From Iris pallida (taxonomy: Eukaryota > Streptophyta > Magnoliopsida > Asparagales > Iridaceae), in the NCBI GenBank assembly GCA_029216955.1, contig JANAVB010015614.1, forward strand, positions 16,831 to 80,830: a stretch of DNA of 64,000 bases. The letters run 5' to 3'. The translations under genes were made by a program, and so were the position numbers. The notes under the pieces are model-generated. The model saw only the letters and a list, made by a program, of their open reading frames with translations, was not told the DNA's origin and made no database searches. Of the stretch, positions 1 to 12,752 are shown one piece after another; within the stretch, counting starts at the first letter, position 1, and each line of letters starts with the position of its first letter.

Positions 1-1337
1 ATCGTCCTCGCTAAGGCGTGATGTTGCATGAACATAGATTTCGCTCACGCAAGGCAGGTCCATAACGATCGATTACAGGCTAAGCGACGAGGTCGTTGCA
101 CAGAAGTCCCAAGCAGAAATATTGAATAACAACAGCAAAAAATTAAATGCAAAACACAAGTCATTCAAAATGCTCTTTATTGATATTGAAACAAAGATTA
201 CAATTGTGGCGCAAGGCCAAGATTACAATCACTCAAGCTCACTCTTCTCACACTACAAGTTACTCTGCTCTCTCTTATAAGAAACTCCACGCCTCGACGC
301 ATCCAAGGGAGCTCCGTCCCGAGCAAGCAGGTACCTATCACCTGCACATGAAACTAGTAGAGTATCAGTACTCAACTGTACTGGTGGAGTGAGCTCCTCA
401 CCCACCTATACAAAACTAACACGTTACTTTACTTTTGTGCAACATAGTCCCCTTATGATTGTCTTTCTAGTCTTGCCTTAGGATCATTTTTAATATTAAG
501 ACGTAGACATCTTGGTCTATTTGTGTCTCTAGACTGTTCGTCGGGCTAACACACCGATAACTTCCTTATCCTTGCCTCTATTCCATTCTCTGTTTGCAAC
601 GTCAACTTACCGACTAGTACTTGCCCTATGGCCCATACTCTGGGATACAACGACATGATTCATGTCAACGACTTGGTTCTTACTTGAACATTGAGGCCGT
701 GCCTCGTAACTTAGCATGATTTAACCAAACTTTCCTTATGGCCCTTCTTGACTTCACTCGAGATGACTCGATCCCGATTTACGCAACTCTATGCCATCGA
801 CTTAATACTCGACGCTACATTCGTACCGAGGCACGTGTCCTTGCTATAGCCAAATCTTAGGTTTCTTAAGACTTGTGATGCACCCGTGCATACTATATTT
901 ACTTCATGCGTGTCGTACTTGCACTTTCCTTGATTTGACCAACACCGTGCATACGGATTGCCGTTTAGCACACCAACTTGACTTATATGAAAGGTCACTT
1001 GCAATTCAAACCATCTTGGATATGTAGGTGGTACAAGACAAGGCCCTTGCAGCTAAGGGTAGCTAGCCCTGCTCAAGTCCTCGAATTATCACCGGCGGCA
1101 TGTTCTTGCCTGCCTACCTTGCTCCCCTCCTAGGCCGATACAGTCCTGTCGTCCCAGGTTTCCGAATCGTGGGTGCGAAAACTTGTCGACAGGTTGTCCA
1201 TGACCACGCACCTACGAGAACTCCTAGACTCAACGTAAATGCATGGCCTAGCCGTCACAACTTAGCTTCCTTAGCATTACTTCTAGTACTTATCATACTT
1301 TTTTTTGCCGAGCCCAAACCAGGGTTGTCTCGGCGAG

Positions 1338-1512
1338 TGACCTACAGTCTCGTCATGTTCCTCCTCGACGACTGACCTACAGTTCCGACATATTTACAGT
1401 GTTTCCATACTCTTATTTACTTAACTAAATTACGCTCACGCAAAGCAGTGTTTCCATACTCTTATTGATTGCAACTGACCTACAGTCCCGACATGTTTAC
1501 AATGTTTCCATC
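1338..1512 (+). repeat. Three imperfect direct repeats with core GACCTACAGT
   Basis: The core GACCTACAGTYYCGWCATGT is seen near 1338, 1374 and 1477. The last two copies are followed by a shared TTTACARTGTTTCCAT, and a further TGTTTCCATACTCTTAT lies between them. Spacing is irregular (about 36 and 103 bases), so this is a small dispersed cluster and not a clean tandem array. No function is inferred. Confidence 0.6.
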
Positions 1513-1784
1513 GTCCAAGTCATACTTTATATGATGAGCCTTGAGATCGTGGGACTAAGTGACTTGACAACCGCAAACAATAGGGGATAGTGCTTGCTAT
1601 GACTTCGATATCCCAACAAAACTGTTGTCTAACATGTTCATGCAACGACTTGACAAGCAAGGGCTATGTCAAGCCTTGCATCGAAGGAACGTGTTGTGCA
1701 CGCGTTCGACTTGAACAATCAAGTTCTTTGGGTGCCTATACTTAAGCCACAAGTCGTGCAATACGACTTAAACTACGGGACAAG

Positions 1785-2150
1785 CGAATGTTAATATTAA
1801 TGCTAGTTCCAATAATATTATACATTTTAAATAAAAGAATGAAATTTTAACTTTAACTAGTTTTAAGTTGTGAATTTAAATCTAATTTTAAATGTTAATT
1901 CAAAAACTAATTTAAATTTTAGTATTAATATTAGTTTCAATAATATTGTAAATTTTAAATTAACAGAAATGCCATTGTATTAGAAACCTAGCTGATGTCA
2001 CGTTGTTCGGGCTCGGTTAGTGTTCATCTAAACTCGTACGTGAGAACTAGTTATTAGTAATGAAAATCAAAAATTGAATTTTAACTTTCACTATTTTTAA
2101 GTTGCAAATTTAAAACTAGTTATTAGTAAAAGGAGCTATTGAAATAAAAA
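1785..2150 (+). repeat. AT-rich direct repeats of roughly 130 bp
   Basis: Blocks such as TTAATATTAATGCTAGTTCC and TTAGTATTAATATTAGTTTC recur about 130 bases apart. A second shared block, TTTTAACTTT followed by TTTTAAGTTG, appears near 1847 and near 2083. The copies are diverged and incomplete. This is likely old repetitive DNA. Confidence 0.5.
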
Positions 2151-2189
2151 CTAGTCGAGCTCGATCCTTTCTCTTTATTCCATCTCTCT

Positions 2190-2193
<4 letters not shown>

Positions 2194-2223
<30 letters not shown>
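2194..2223 (+). repeat. (CT)n microsatellite
   Basis: An uninterrupted CT dinucleotide run preceded by a C-rich stretch. Confidence 0.95.
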
Positions 2224-2225
<2 letters not shown>

Positions 2226-2492
2226 GTTCTCTCTCGCAGATTGTGTTCACTAATACCATATCATTAGAAATAATTACACAATAGTAAACGTAGCATTAAA
2301 TGCTGTTGCATGCTTTATCCTACACAATTTAATAATACAGTACACAGAATACGAAAAGGTTGTATTGTTGGAAGTTGTTTCTTTAAAATTATGCATGCTT
2401 TTAGGATCACTGATCAAGCATTTTCTTGAGCCAATAGAAGAGCGCCACGTGGCGGAGGTACAAGGAGTTCTGGGATGGTGATGGTCCGTAGT

Positions 2493-4399
2493 TGGTGTTG
2501 TTCGAATGCAGGATTCAGACAGAAAAAATACAATGAAGCTCATAACAGGGTTCGTTAGCCAAGAAGTGAAAGCAGAAGTGGTTGTAAAGAAATTTTTTGT
2601 ATAGGGTACACCAATTCTACAAATCTATGGGTTGTCAAAAAATTTCAAGTACATCACAACCATAACCTGGTGAATGAATTTGAAACAGTTTTTTTGAGAT
2701 CCCATCGTAAGATGTCACCCGCAGAATTGGAACAAGCTAAGCTTATGAAGCAATCAGAGATGGGGACTAGAGATATATGGAATTTACTTGTCCACCAGAA
2801 AGGTGGCTGGGATGAGGTTGGATGGACGAAAAAAGATTTATACAACGCTTTAGCTAAAGATAGTAGAGCACTAGACGATGTTGATGCTACGACAATACTT
2901 ACATTTCTTCAATCTAAGGAGGGCATTGACCCAGATTTCTTCTACGCGTACAATGTAGACGAAGATTCCAGATTGACCCATCTCTTTTGGGCTGACGGTG
3001 CATGTCAATTCGATTACGAATTATTTGAAGATTCACTAGCATTTGATTCTATATAAAACAAATAGAAGTCAAATGTCGTTGGTGATTCTAGTGGATACAA
3101 ACAATCATGCAATGACTTGTGTGTTTGGGTTTGCAATGATCCATAATGAGACTGCAGAGATATCTTAGGTTTTACAAAATTCAAGAGTGTATGAATGGCA
3201 AATTACCAGTGACAGTTCTCACGGATGGTTACAGATCCATAAATAAAGCAATTGAGGATTTAATGCTCAACGTAGTTTATCGAACGTGCTCGTGTCATAT
3301 CCTAAACAATTCAGCCAAACATGTACACCGAGATGGTTTTACAAATAAATTGAGTATTCTGATTAAAAGGTACAACGCACACTTGCTACTTTACTTTGAA
3401 TTATGTTGTTGTTACAATATTTAAACTTTAGTTATTGTCCATGTTTTCTAAACAGGTACTATTCAGTCGAATAATTTGAAAACCGTTGGCAGCAGATGCT
3501 AAGGGATTATAATGTAGAGAACAATGAGTGGACCACTGCATTGTACAGAACGAGGGAGCGATGGACGAACACATTCCTACGTGGAAATTATTTTGGTGGT
3601 TCTATTGCAACAAATAGATGTGAATCTATGAACGCATTTCTGAAAAGATTTTTGAATGAGAAGCTGCCACTATGGAAGGCCCTTCAAAATTGTGACCATG
3701 GTTTGGCGGCCTTATGTTACGGCCAGATAAGTAAGCATGTCACTGATAAACTCTCAACACCAGTTGTGAAGCAAACTAGCATGGCCGAAATAGAAGATAA
3801 ATTTGCCACAATTTATACTAAAATGGTGTTTATAAAGGTAAGGAAGGAAATCACACGTTCTGATACTATACTGTTCTCCACCATCACATGATCACATCAT
3901 AAGAGAGGCAGAAGTTTGCACTATCCAAAAGTATATGTCGCCAAACAGTATCAATCGGAAGGTTACATTTGATCGGACCGACAATATCATAAACTGTGAC
4001 TGCTTGTAGATAGAGACTAAGGGGATTCCTTGTAGGCATATTTTTAGCAATAAAGAGATTGCAATTGGGAGATATTCTAAAGAACTTGATAAAAACTCGT
4101 TGGCTCAAGGATTACAAAGAGAGTTCTCTCCGGACCTGGCGCAGAAAGAAGATTCATCCATCCAGACAGTATTGAAAGCAGAAGGTATGGTGGTATTAAT
4201 GAACAAGTTAATCTGTTTACGTATTATTCTAAAAAATAAAGAAAAATTCAAGAGAATGGAACGGAGTTGATGTCGTCTGTGCTAATGGAGTTGAAAAAAT
4301 GGTGACCAATATTGGTGAAGAAGAAAAAATGGTAGTTGATGCAGTTCATAGAGTGCATGAATCTTTTAAAGAGCCAAATCCCGGTACCAACAAAAGAAA
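2493..4399 (+). pseudogene. FAR1/Mutator-like transposase relic, 5' part
   Basis: Decayed gene of the FAR1/FRS family, which descends from Mutator-like transposases. Across shifting forward frames the domains appear in family order. First, a FAR1-type zinc finger at about 2493-2660, with cysteines in CSNAGFR and SGCKE and a final HHNHNL. Next, a transposase core with LFWADGACQFDYELF and SLAFDS (to about 3050) and VTVLTDGYRSINKAIEDL (from 3206). Then the block TNRCESMNAFLKRF (about 3612). Last, a SWIM-type zinc finger near 3995-4045, with CDC followed by KGIPCRHIF. Breaks include a stop in the FAR1 domain, frameshifts near 3051 and 3165, and a stop inside the SWIM finger. The coding sense stops exactly at 4399, where the outer CACTA element is inserted, and resumes at 19601. 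A domesticated FRS gene is possible, but a dead mobile copy is likelier. Confidence 0.85.
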
Positions 4400-4428
4400 C
4401 ACTACCAGAATAAGTCGTTTTAGCGACG
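4400..4428 (+). repeat. Left terminal inverted repeat of outer CACTA
   Basis: Begins CACTACCAGAATAAG and pairs with 19572-19600 at about 25 of 29 positions by eye. Preceded by the AAA target copy. Confidence 0.92.
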
Positions 4429-4882
4429 CCTAAAGACGTCGCTAAAACGACAATTTTCGTCGCTAAAAATATTTAGCGACGAAATTACCGACGTTTTGGG
4501 CTGGTCGCGGAAATGTAAGTCGTTGATCTTCAAAACATCGCCAAACATCGCAAGTACCGACGTTTACCGACGTATATATATGTCGGTATATTACCGACGT
4601 CTACCGTCGTGACGTCAGTGTATTAGCGACGTGATTGACGTCGCTACGCGTCAGTAACTTTACCGACGATTACCGTCGTGTCGTCGGTGGTTTAGTGACG
4701 TGTTCAAAGTCGCTACACGTCGCTAAAATCCTGGGAATTCCTGGGATGATTACCGACGTGCACCGACGTTTACCGACGCTCTTCGACGTATATGGACGTC
4801 GGTAAACGTCGGTACACTGGAAAATATTGCAGATTTACCGATGTTTACCGACGCAAACTTACGTCGATGGACGTCGATAAAC
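4429..4882. repeat. Outer CACTA left subterminal repeats (GACGT type)
   Basis: Dense copies of TAGCGACGT, TACCGACGT and their complements on both strands. In En/Spm elements such subterminal motifs bind the element-encoded TnpA-like protein. The array is cut at 4882 by the inner CACTA element and one further unit follows the insertion at 14047. Confidence 0.85.
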
Positions 4883-4912
4883 CACTACCAAAAAAACCAA
4901 CTTTAGCGACGG
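4883..4912 (+). repeat. Left terminal inverted repeat of inner CACTA
   Basis: Pairs with 14014-14043 (reverse complement) at about 24 of 30 positions by eye. Both start CACTAC. Confidence 0.9.
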
Positions 4913-5670
4913 CCAGATCCGTCGCTTATCCGTCGGTAACATAATTACCGACGTAATGGCGACGGATATTTGATGAAAATGGCCGTCGGGAAAAACGTCG
5001 TCGCTAAAAAATGTCCGTCGCTAAGCCGTCGGACAAATAATTATCCGACGGACTAGCGACTGGTTAGCGACGGTTGTCTTTCACCTACTTAGCGACGGAT
5101 TAGCGACATGTTCCCGGCGGTTTACATGCCATATAATATTAAAATATCCGTCGCTAATCCGTCGTCAATAGGTCGGTAAAAGCGTATCAGAGAGGTTCCT
5201 GATACGCAAAATCAGTCGCTATTCCGTCGCCATTCCGTCGTTAACCTCGATGTTATAGCGACGTATTAGCGACGGGTAGGTCGTCGGCCTGGTTCTGGAA
5301 AGCTTCCATATTTCCAGAACCATGTCGACGGATAATTGGTCGCTCATCCGTCGCTAGTCCGTCGTCATCCTCGACAGATTAGCGACGGATTAGCGACCAA
5401 CTATCCGTCGCTAAGTCTCTGGAAACCTACCATATTTCCAGAACCATGTCGACGGATTCATCGTCGCTAGGTAGTCGCTCTTTCCGTCGGTAACTGCAAA
5501 ATATTTTATATCACCCAGTTAGCGACGGATATTCCGTCGCTCTTCCGTCGGTAACTGCAAAATATTTTATATCACCCAGTTAGCGACGGATATTCCGTCG
5601 CTCTTCCGTCGGTAACTGCAAATATTTATATAATCCGTCGCTAGTTAGTCGCTAGTCCGTCGCTAAATGT
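4913..5670. repeat. Inner CACTA left subterminal repeats (GACGG type)
   Basis: About 750 bases rich in TAGCGACGG, CCGTCGCTA and TACCGACGG in both orientations, so the strand can fold locally. A block containing GCAAAATATTTTATATCACC is repeated near 5500 and 5565, showing local duplication. Presumed binding sites for the element's own second-gene protein, by analogy with TnpA sites of En/Spm. Confidence 0.85.
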
Positions 5671-5729
5671 AACATCAATTAAAAAAATTACAGAAACATT
5701 CTATTTCCTTTTCGTAAATATTACACATT

Positions 5730-5928
5730 CATAATATCCAATATCCAAACATCCATGTACGATCAACAAATATCCAAATATCCATCCAAACATCCATGTA
5801 CGATCAACAAATATCCAAATATCCAAATTCATGATATCCAATATCAAATATCCAATAACAAATATCCAAATATCCAAATTCATAATATCCAAATATCCAA
5901 ATTCATAATATCAAAAAACAGTACAAAT
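5730..5928 (+). repeat. Tandem ATATCCAA-type repeat
   Basis: Irregular tandem copies of ATATCCAAATATCCAAATTC, with a longer direct repeat containing ACATCCATGTACGATCAACA. It lies between the subterminal array and the stop codon of the minus-strand gene, so it may form that gene's 3' untranslated region. Confidence 0.75.
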
Positions 5929-5929
5929 A

Positions 5930-7908
5930 TCATTTTCCCGGCGATGGATCGCGTGGTCGTCTCGGCGCCGCCTCGGCTCTGCGGATGTACTCTTCCACCA
6001 TGTACGCCGGCACCTGGGACAACACATGCTCTGGAAGCGTGCGGAGCTGCTCTGCCGACATCATGTCCATGAGCCCAATGAGCGCAGTATCCGGTACCAG
6101 GCGGACCTCGGCATTACGGTCAAATGAATAACGTCCAGGGTCGGAAGGACCGGCAACCGCAGTAGACGTACCGGGAGCAGACGGATCTGGACCGGGAGCA
6201 GAAGGACGCGGAAGGCGCTCCAGCACATCCGATATTAGACTCCGCATTTCCGACATATCGGAGGTGAGAGTCGCAAGCTGCGTCCTCATATCGTCCGACG
6301 GGGGCACGGGAGGAGGCGGGGGCGGTGGATATCTCGGAGTCGCGCCCTGCAACGACGCCGCCATGGAACCTACGCCGTAGACGCGCCCTTTATTAAAGCC
6401 GCCGATAGACTCTACGAACACGTCGTCGTAGCGAGCGGCCATAGAAGAGGGCGTCTGGGTGGGCGTCGTTTCGCCGACAACCTCGGCAGGGGGCTCAATC
6501 TGACTAAGGGCCTCACGATATGCAGCCTATCCAATGAATGTGTTTATACTATAAGTTTTCCTAAGTTATAATCTAAATCCTATGTTTCCCTAAGTTATAA
6601 TTTGAATCCTACGTTCACCTAATTAAGTTAACAATAATTATATTACTAATATAAATCTCATAAACGTAATTACTTACATCAGTCGCCTGGGCCCTCGCGT
6701 CGACGAAGCTCCCGTCTGCCCGCCTCTTGTGTGTATACAGGAATACATCGTAGGCGGTGACCGACTCCGGCTCTCTCCCCTCCTTTACCGCCTGTCGTGC
6801 CTGCATACGAAATATACGTCGAATTTAATTAACTACGTATATTAATAGTACCGAATTTAATAGTGAAATGAATTTGTGGTATCTCACCAAATCTGCACGC
6901 GTCGCTGCGTGGGGCTTTGAACCTCCCGTATGCAGAGCAGCGACCTGTCTGCTCGCCTTCGCTTTCTCTGATTTCTCCCTGTACTGAGCAGTATTCATCT
7001 TATCCAACATCTGCTCGTAGTACTCCTCCCGGAGCCACTTCTTCCTCGAATGCGCCGTACGAACGTCGTACACCGCATCCCGTATCTTCTTCCCGGCGGC
7101 GGCTTTGTAGGCCTTGCGAATCAACTCCTCGCGATGGGGGGGCCACCAGAACGTCGTCTGACATACAAATTAAATTATCACGTAATTAAAAAATTAGTGG
7201 ATTAAAGAATAATTAATAATTAACCAAAAGATATATATATACCTTCATCTCCTCGAGCCAGACGTACTGCATGTTCTGAGGTACCTCAGAAAAATTGAGG
7301 TAGGGGCCATGGTAGTTTTCTCGGATAATTTGTCCGAGTATCCGGGCAGCATCAAACGGGAAAAACCTACAAAGAAGCAAAGACTGGATTATTAACTTGA
7401 ATAAATGAAACAAATTTAATAAATTAACTTAAATTTACTTACGTATCACCTGCGGGCCATAGCTCTCGTCGGTTCTCGCCTATCGGCCTCTCTGGAGGCG
7501 TCGGAGGATCCGCGGGTCCGCGGATGTACTCACCGGTAGCAGGATGAAGCTGAATCCGGGGGTACTCCGGAGCCCACCCTGCAGTAACTGATGGTGTACC
7601 CGCTGGTGCATCCGGGGGCGGAACGGATCCGCTAGCGGATGGAGTCTCCGGCCTCGATGAAGATGAATGTAGCGCAGAGGTAGATCGACGGCGGGAAGAG
7701 AGTCTGTAGCCGGGCTCTCCAGGTCGGGATCGGAGGACTCTATATTCGGGGAATGTGGAAGGCGACCACGACCGCTACCACACGACCGCTACCACCACGT
7801 CCACCACGGCCAGTGCCGCTACCACCACGCCCACCACGGCCAGTACCCGCCACCACCAGCACCACCACGGCCAGTACCGCCACCACCAGCACGAGTGGTA
7901 GTGACCAT
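5930..7908 (-). CDS. CACTA second gene, Ptta/En/Spm-type (Transposase_24-like), five coding exons
   Basis: Exons inferred from GT/AG sites that keep frame: 7908-7443, 7366-7243 (124 nt), 7157-6888 (270 nt), 6800-6678 (123 nt), 6526-5930 (597 nt with stop). The middle exons carry the family pattern: FFPFDAARILG, VWLEEMK, TTFWWPPHREELIRKAYK, QYREKSEKAKASRQ and VTAYDVFLYTHKRRADGSF. The last exon is proline-rich and acidic, with a heptad-like segment near LATLTSDMSEMRSLISDVL. Proteins of this group act beside the tnp2 transposase and are thought to bind subterminal repeats. The ATG at 7906-7908 lies just after an AG acceptor, implying an upstream non-coding exon. Exon 1 is Gly/Arg-rich and appears frameshifted around 7745-7800, so this copy may not make the full protein. 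The outer element's homologue has the same exon layout. Confidence 0.82.
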
Positions 7909-8170
7909 GACCTGTAAATAGAACACATAAATATAATTAACAATATAGAAGTATAAATGAATATAAAACTGAACTAAAATATATATACCAGCAGCAGGGC
8001 GGCGAGTGCCGTCAAGACAATGAGAACTAAGAGTGCCATCTGTAAAAAGAAAATCATACAATAAGTAGATGATCGAACGACAAAAACATAAACTGAAATA
8101 AGAATGTGTCCGTCTAAACTGAATTCACTAAGTTAGTTGTAAGTGCTTCTAATATATACCGATATTTAAT

Positions 8171-11100
8171 CTAATCATCGTTATCGTCCTCGTCCTCATC
8201 GTCATCGTCATCGTTCTCATCCTCATTCTCATCGTCGACTTCATCTATATCATCATCCTCATCGTCGACTTCATCTGTATCATCATCCTCATCCTCATCC
8301 TCATCCTCTTCTTCTTCTTTTTTTCTTCTTCTTCTTCTTCTACTTCTTCTTCAGGCTCAATACTTGGGACAAGATGCCTCTTTCTCCCCTGGTTGACAGC
8401 TAAGTCTTGTATATCAACCTCTTCCTCCCCTCTATTTCCTCAGCATGAGGTATATCGACATCTTCCACGTCCATGGTATCCGACTGTTGTCCCATGTATT
8501 GGGGCTTCTCGATTTGGTCCTCTTGGTATGCTGGGTCTCCAACGTTGAATGTATTTCTAGATTTAATCTTGCATACTGCCCACCAGTCAAATCGATCTCT
8601 ACGACGCCTTGGGTAGCTTGTATAGTAGACTTGAACAGCCTGACTTGCTATCGCAAAACGTGTCGGACCCTCTATACCTCCTGCGATGATTTATATCGAC
8701 GAATCCAAATTGTTTATCGATTCTCCAACCGATATTTGGTCTCGTATCGAACCACTCACATTTGAACATCACAATATGCATATCATATGGGGCACTATAT
8801 TGTAAATCTACAATCTCCCGAAGCACTCCATAATAGTCAAAGTCCGGCTCGTCGTCATAGATGGTGCCTCTTATGCAAACACCAGAATTCTTGGTATCGA
8901 AGCCGTCATTGAGAAATTCGGCATTTATAGCATGCTGAGTTGACTTAAACTTGAAGCCATTAACGACATAGCCTGACAAAGTCTTTGCATGCTTCTTCGG
9001 TCCCAATGCCAAATAACGAATGCTCTCATTTATGAGTGTTGTTTCAGGCAATAAAACCTGTAAACATGTATTGATAATTTAAATATTTTAGCTGCATATA
9101 TTTTAATGGTAGCCGCATAACATATTATCTCAATTACTTACGTATTTACGAAACCAGGACGGAAACGTACAATCAACCTCTCTTTGAAGTCCCTCATCTG
9201 TAATATATGGTGTCCTCATTTTGACTTCACCTCTAAATACACTGTTAGAGAGAATAAAAATAAGTGTAGTCACTTAATTCACCAAATTAGAGATTATAAC
9301 GAGGCGTAGTCACTTACTTCTCCAAATCTCTCACTTCTTGTATGTCACAATTTAACAAGACATATCGGTGAGCGGTATCATACTCATCGTCGGTCAACCA
9401 CCGTTTCTTACTAGCCCCAATAGGCTTGCCCCTTAAATTGAATATACCTCCATCCTCAACGTCTTCTTCATTCCTTTGAGGTCTATTTCGATTTGTCTCG
9501 ACATGAGTATCGAAATAAATGGAGCAGAAATTTGACACCTCCTCGATAAGATATGATTCGCATATCGAATCCTCTATATGAGCCTTGTTGCCAACTTTCT
9601 TCTTTAGATGGTGTAGGTACCTAAAGAGACAAATTATCTTGAGAATTAACAATGAATTGTAAAATGCACTTAAATTTCACTTAAATTATATCGATTTTTA
9701 TTTACCTTTCAAAGGGGTACATCCATCGATAATGAACAGATGCACCGACATGGGCTTCGTATGCTAGATGAATCGGTAGATGCTCCATGCTGTCGAAAAA
9801 GCCCGGTGGAAATATTTTCTCTAACTTGCAGATTGTTAAGACAATCTTCTCCTCAAGTTGTACCATATGTTGCACCGTCAGCTTAGTTGAACAGATATCC
9901 CTGAAGAATGTAGACAGCTCGGCCAACGGAACCCATACAGCAGAAGGCAACAACTCTCTCAAAGCAATGGGCAGTAATCTTTCCATAAACACGTGGCAGT
10001 CGTGACTCTTCATTCCCGTTAGCTTGCGTTCATTGAGATCAACGCATCTAGACAAATTCGAAACATAGCCGTCGGGAAATCTTAAATTAGATATCCACTT
10101 GCAGATTATTAATCTATCTTCCTTGCTCAATGTGTATGGCGCTATAGGCTTACTTAATTGTCCACCAGCACCCCTTTGTATCAAGTTCAGATGAGGACGC
10201 TTGTATATCTCGGCTATGTCTTGTCTTGCTTTTGGATTGTCCTTCGTCTTTCCTTTAATATCCATTACGGTATTGAAGACATTATCGAACACGTTCTTTT
10301 CGATATGCATGACATCAAGATTATGCCTTATAAGATTATCTTTCCAATAAGGCAAGTCCCAGAAGATACTCCGTTTGGTCCAGTTATGGCTTTGTCCGAA
10401 CCCCTCGACACGATGGTTCGATGGATCTTCCATTGCGGTGGGCAATTCCTTTACAGCTTCCCAAATATCGTATCCCGAAAATCTGGCAGGAGGTTGAGAA
10501 AATTCTTGTTTTCCATATCTGAACGCGTCCTTATTCTTTCTCCAAGGATGGGTCGCGGGCAGAAATTGACGGTGACAGTCAAAGAAAGAAGTTTTTCCTC
10601 CATGCCTAAGGCGGAACGCCTTACTATTTTCCATGCATATCGGACAAGACATGTTGCCGTGCGTACTCCATCCCGACAGCATACCGTATGCTGGAAAATT
10701 ATTGATTGTCCACATGAGTGAAGCTCTCATCTGAAAGTTCTGTTTCCTGGAAATATCATAGGTCGTGACGCCGATCTCCCACAGTTGTTTCAGCTCATCC
10801 ACCAACGGCTGTAAATATATATCGATGTTATTCGTCGGATTTTTAGGACCGGGTATGATAGCTGTCAGAAACATATAAGGAGTCTTCATACACATCCATG
10901 GTGGCAGATTGTAAGGGGTAAGAATGACCGGCCAGCATGAGTACTGAGATCCCGACTGTCCGAAAGGGGCGAAGCCATCAGCACATAGCGCCAGGCGTAC
11001 ATTTCTAGGCTCTGCAGCAAAATTTGGATGACACAAATCAAAATGTTTCCACGCCTCTCCATCCGAAGGATGTGACAATTCTCCTTCGTCCTTTATGCGT

Positions 11101-12020
11101 TCTTCGCTGTGCCACGTCATGTGTTCTGCTGTATTTAGAGACATATACATCCTCTGCAAGCGCTTCGTGATCGACAAGTAATGCATATACTTGTAAGGAC
11201 GTCGTTTTCTAGTCGACTTTCCTTTTCCCTGTACTGGCTTGTAACGATCCGCATTACAGAAGCTGCAACTTTCTGATACGCAATTCTCTTTGTAGTACAA
11301 CATGCATCCGTTGCGACAACAATCTATCTTCTCGTACCCCAGTCCCAGTTGTCGGACCATCATCTTTGACTTGTAGAAGTTTTTTGGTAGCTCTTTTGAT
11401 TCCTTCGGTAACACCTCCTTGATTACTTCTGTGATCCGATTATAGCAAGCTTGTGGCAAGTTAAAATCAGACTTTATGTTCAACAACCGCATCGTCACTG
11501 ACAGTGCGGAATGAGTCTCACAACCAGGATATAGAGAAGTATCTGCGTCCTGAAACATGTCATAGAACTCCTTCGCCTCGGGATTAGGATCCTCCGGATC
11601 AAAATTAGGCCCTGCCGCATCATACACCATATCTCGTACAAGGTTCTGCAGATCTCCATAATCAACAGAGCATCCGTGGTCTTCGATGACATCCGTTGCA
11701 GCATTATCATCAAAAGCATAAGTAGCAGCTTCCGCAGCCTGTCTTTCCGAATATAGTTCACCTTGCGATGACCACAGGCCGTAATTACGTACGAAACCCT
11801 TACGGGTCAAATGATCACTCACAGTCACCACTTCTTCGTAACGTCTATTGTGACATTTAACACATGGACACTTAATTTTGTTACCGTCCATGTACTGAGC
11901 TTTGCTCATTGCATAATTAAGAAATACTTCCACGCCTGCCTGAAAATCGTCACTCACACCAATTCTACTCTCGTGTTGCCGTTTGTACATCCATGTACGA
12001 TCAACAAAATAACGACTCAT
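8171..12020 (-). CDS. tnp2-type CACTA transposase, four exons, near-complete with frameshifts at the C-terminus
   Basis: Transposase that cuts and joins CACTA ends. Exons: 12020-9706, 9620-9318, 9241-9142, 9057-8171; the three introns have GT/AG ends and keep phase. The start MSRYFVDRTWMYKR is the usual opening of the transposase-associated domain, with CPCVKC following. The tnp2 core includes RLALCADGFAPFG and LPPWMCMKTPYMF, SCPICMEN and the block NLDVMHIEKNVFDN. A DUF4218-like part follows (KSHDCHVFMERLLP, PIHLAYEAHVGASVHYRWM), then FPSWFRKY, and a DUF4216-like part (FGFVDINH, RFDWWAVCKIK). Exon 1 is open for 771 codons. A one-base shift is needed near 8665, between RYRGSDTF and AIASQAVQVYY. 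The acidic tail (Asp/Glu runs, 8175-8345) needs further shifts to reach the stop at 8171. It could be active only if these are assembly errors or tolerated. Confidence 0.88.
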
Positions 12021-12555
12021 CCTCAATTTGGATGTGAAAATCTGTATCGTAAGACAAACTAAACATAAGAATAGCCCGATACCGATACTCATAAATTTGG
12101 ATTAGGGTTAGGATGTTAGATATAAGTGAACTAGGTGATGTAGAGTACAATATAGGGAACTGTGAATGGACTGAAAGTTGCACATGAGAAGGTTCAATGA
12201 AGGGCCCATAAATGGGTTCACATGATAAGTTAGTAAGAATCCACATCACTATACATACTCCCCCGTCTCAGGAGTGTGTCTGGCTCCTATTTAGAACAGC
12301 ACAGGTCACAACATGTCCAGAATAGCAAAACAGAGCTCTACAATGTATATCGGTATCGGACTATTCCTACGAGTATTGGTATCGGCGATATCAATACTCG
12401 TGTGAATAGGAGATTGCAATATAAGTCTAAGCTATCTAGCTAACATGTATACTTGCATTTACATTGTATCATAACTTGTATCTAGTTACCTTGCCAATCA
12501 TGTATATACTCTTAACATATATGTGAAGACACTATACTAACATGTATTTAAATCA

Positions 12556-12752
12556 AGGTTCAAAGTATCGGTATCGGAATCGGTAGTATCGGCGGTATCG
12601 GTAGTATCGGCGATATCGGTAGTATCGGTAGTATCGGCGCGCGATATCGGTAGTATCGGCGGTATCGGTAGTATCGGCGGTATCGGTAGTATCGGCGATA
12701 TCGGTAGTATTGGTATCGGCGATATCGGTAGTATCGGCGGTATCGGATCGAA
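12556..12752 (+). repeat. Tandem GGTAGTATCGGC-type minisatellite
   Basis: Units of about 9-18 bases built from GGTAGTATCGG and CGGTATC, with occasional GATATCGG variants. Isolated TATCGGTATCGG words occur near 12350 and 12380. It is open in several frames only because the repeat lacks stops. Confidence 0.9.

Larger units (their letters stand above)
1..2492. other. Unassigned AT-rich non-coding region
   Basis: No convincing gene is seen. The short open frames on both strands have no recognisable domain and look random. Several short direct repeats are present (listed separately). The style resembles transposon-derived or LTR-like DNA, but neither TG/CA ends nor a target duplication could be placed, so no element is called. 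The last 270 bases lead into the FAR1-like relic. Confidence 0.5.

Noticed and set aside
1100..1375. 91-codon forward frame with a hydrophobic stretch
   Set aside because: No homology recognised; overlaps the start of short direct repeats; length expected by chance.
10158..10721. 187-codon forward frame
   Set aside because: Antisense shadow of the tnp2 transposase exon, which has clear family motifs.
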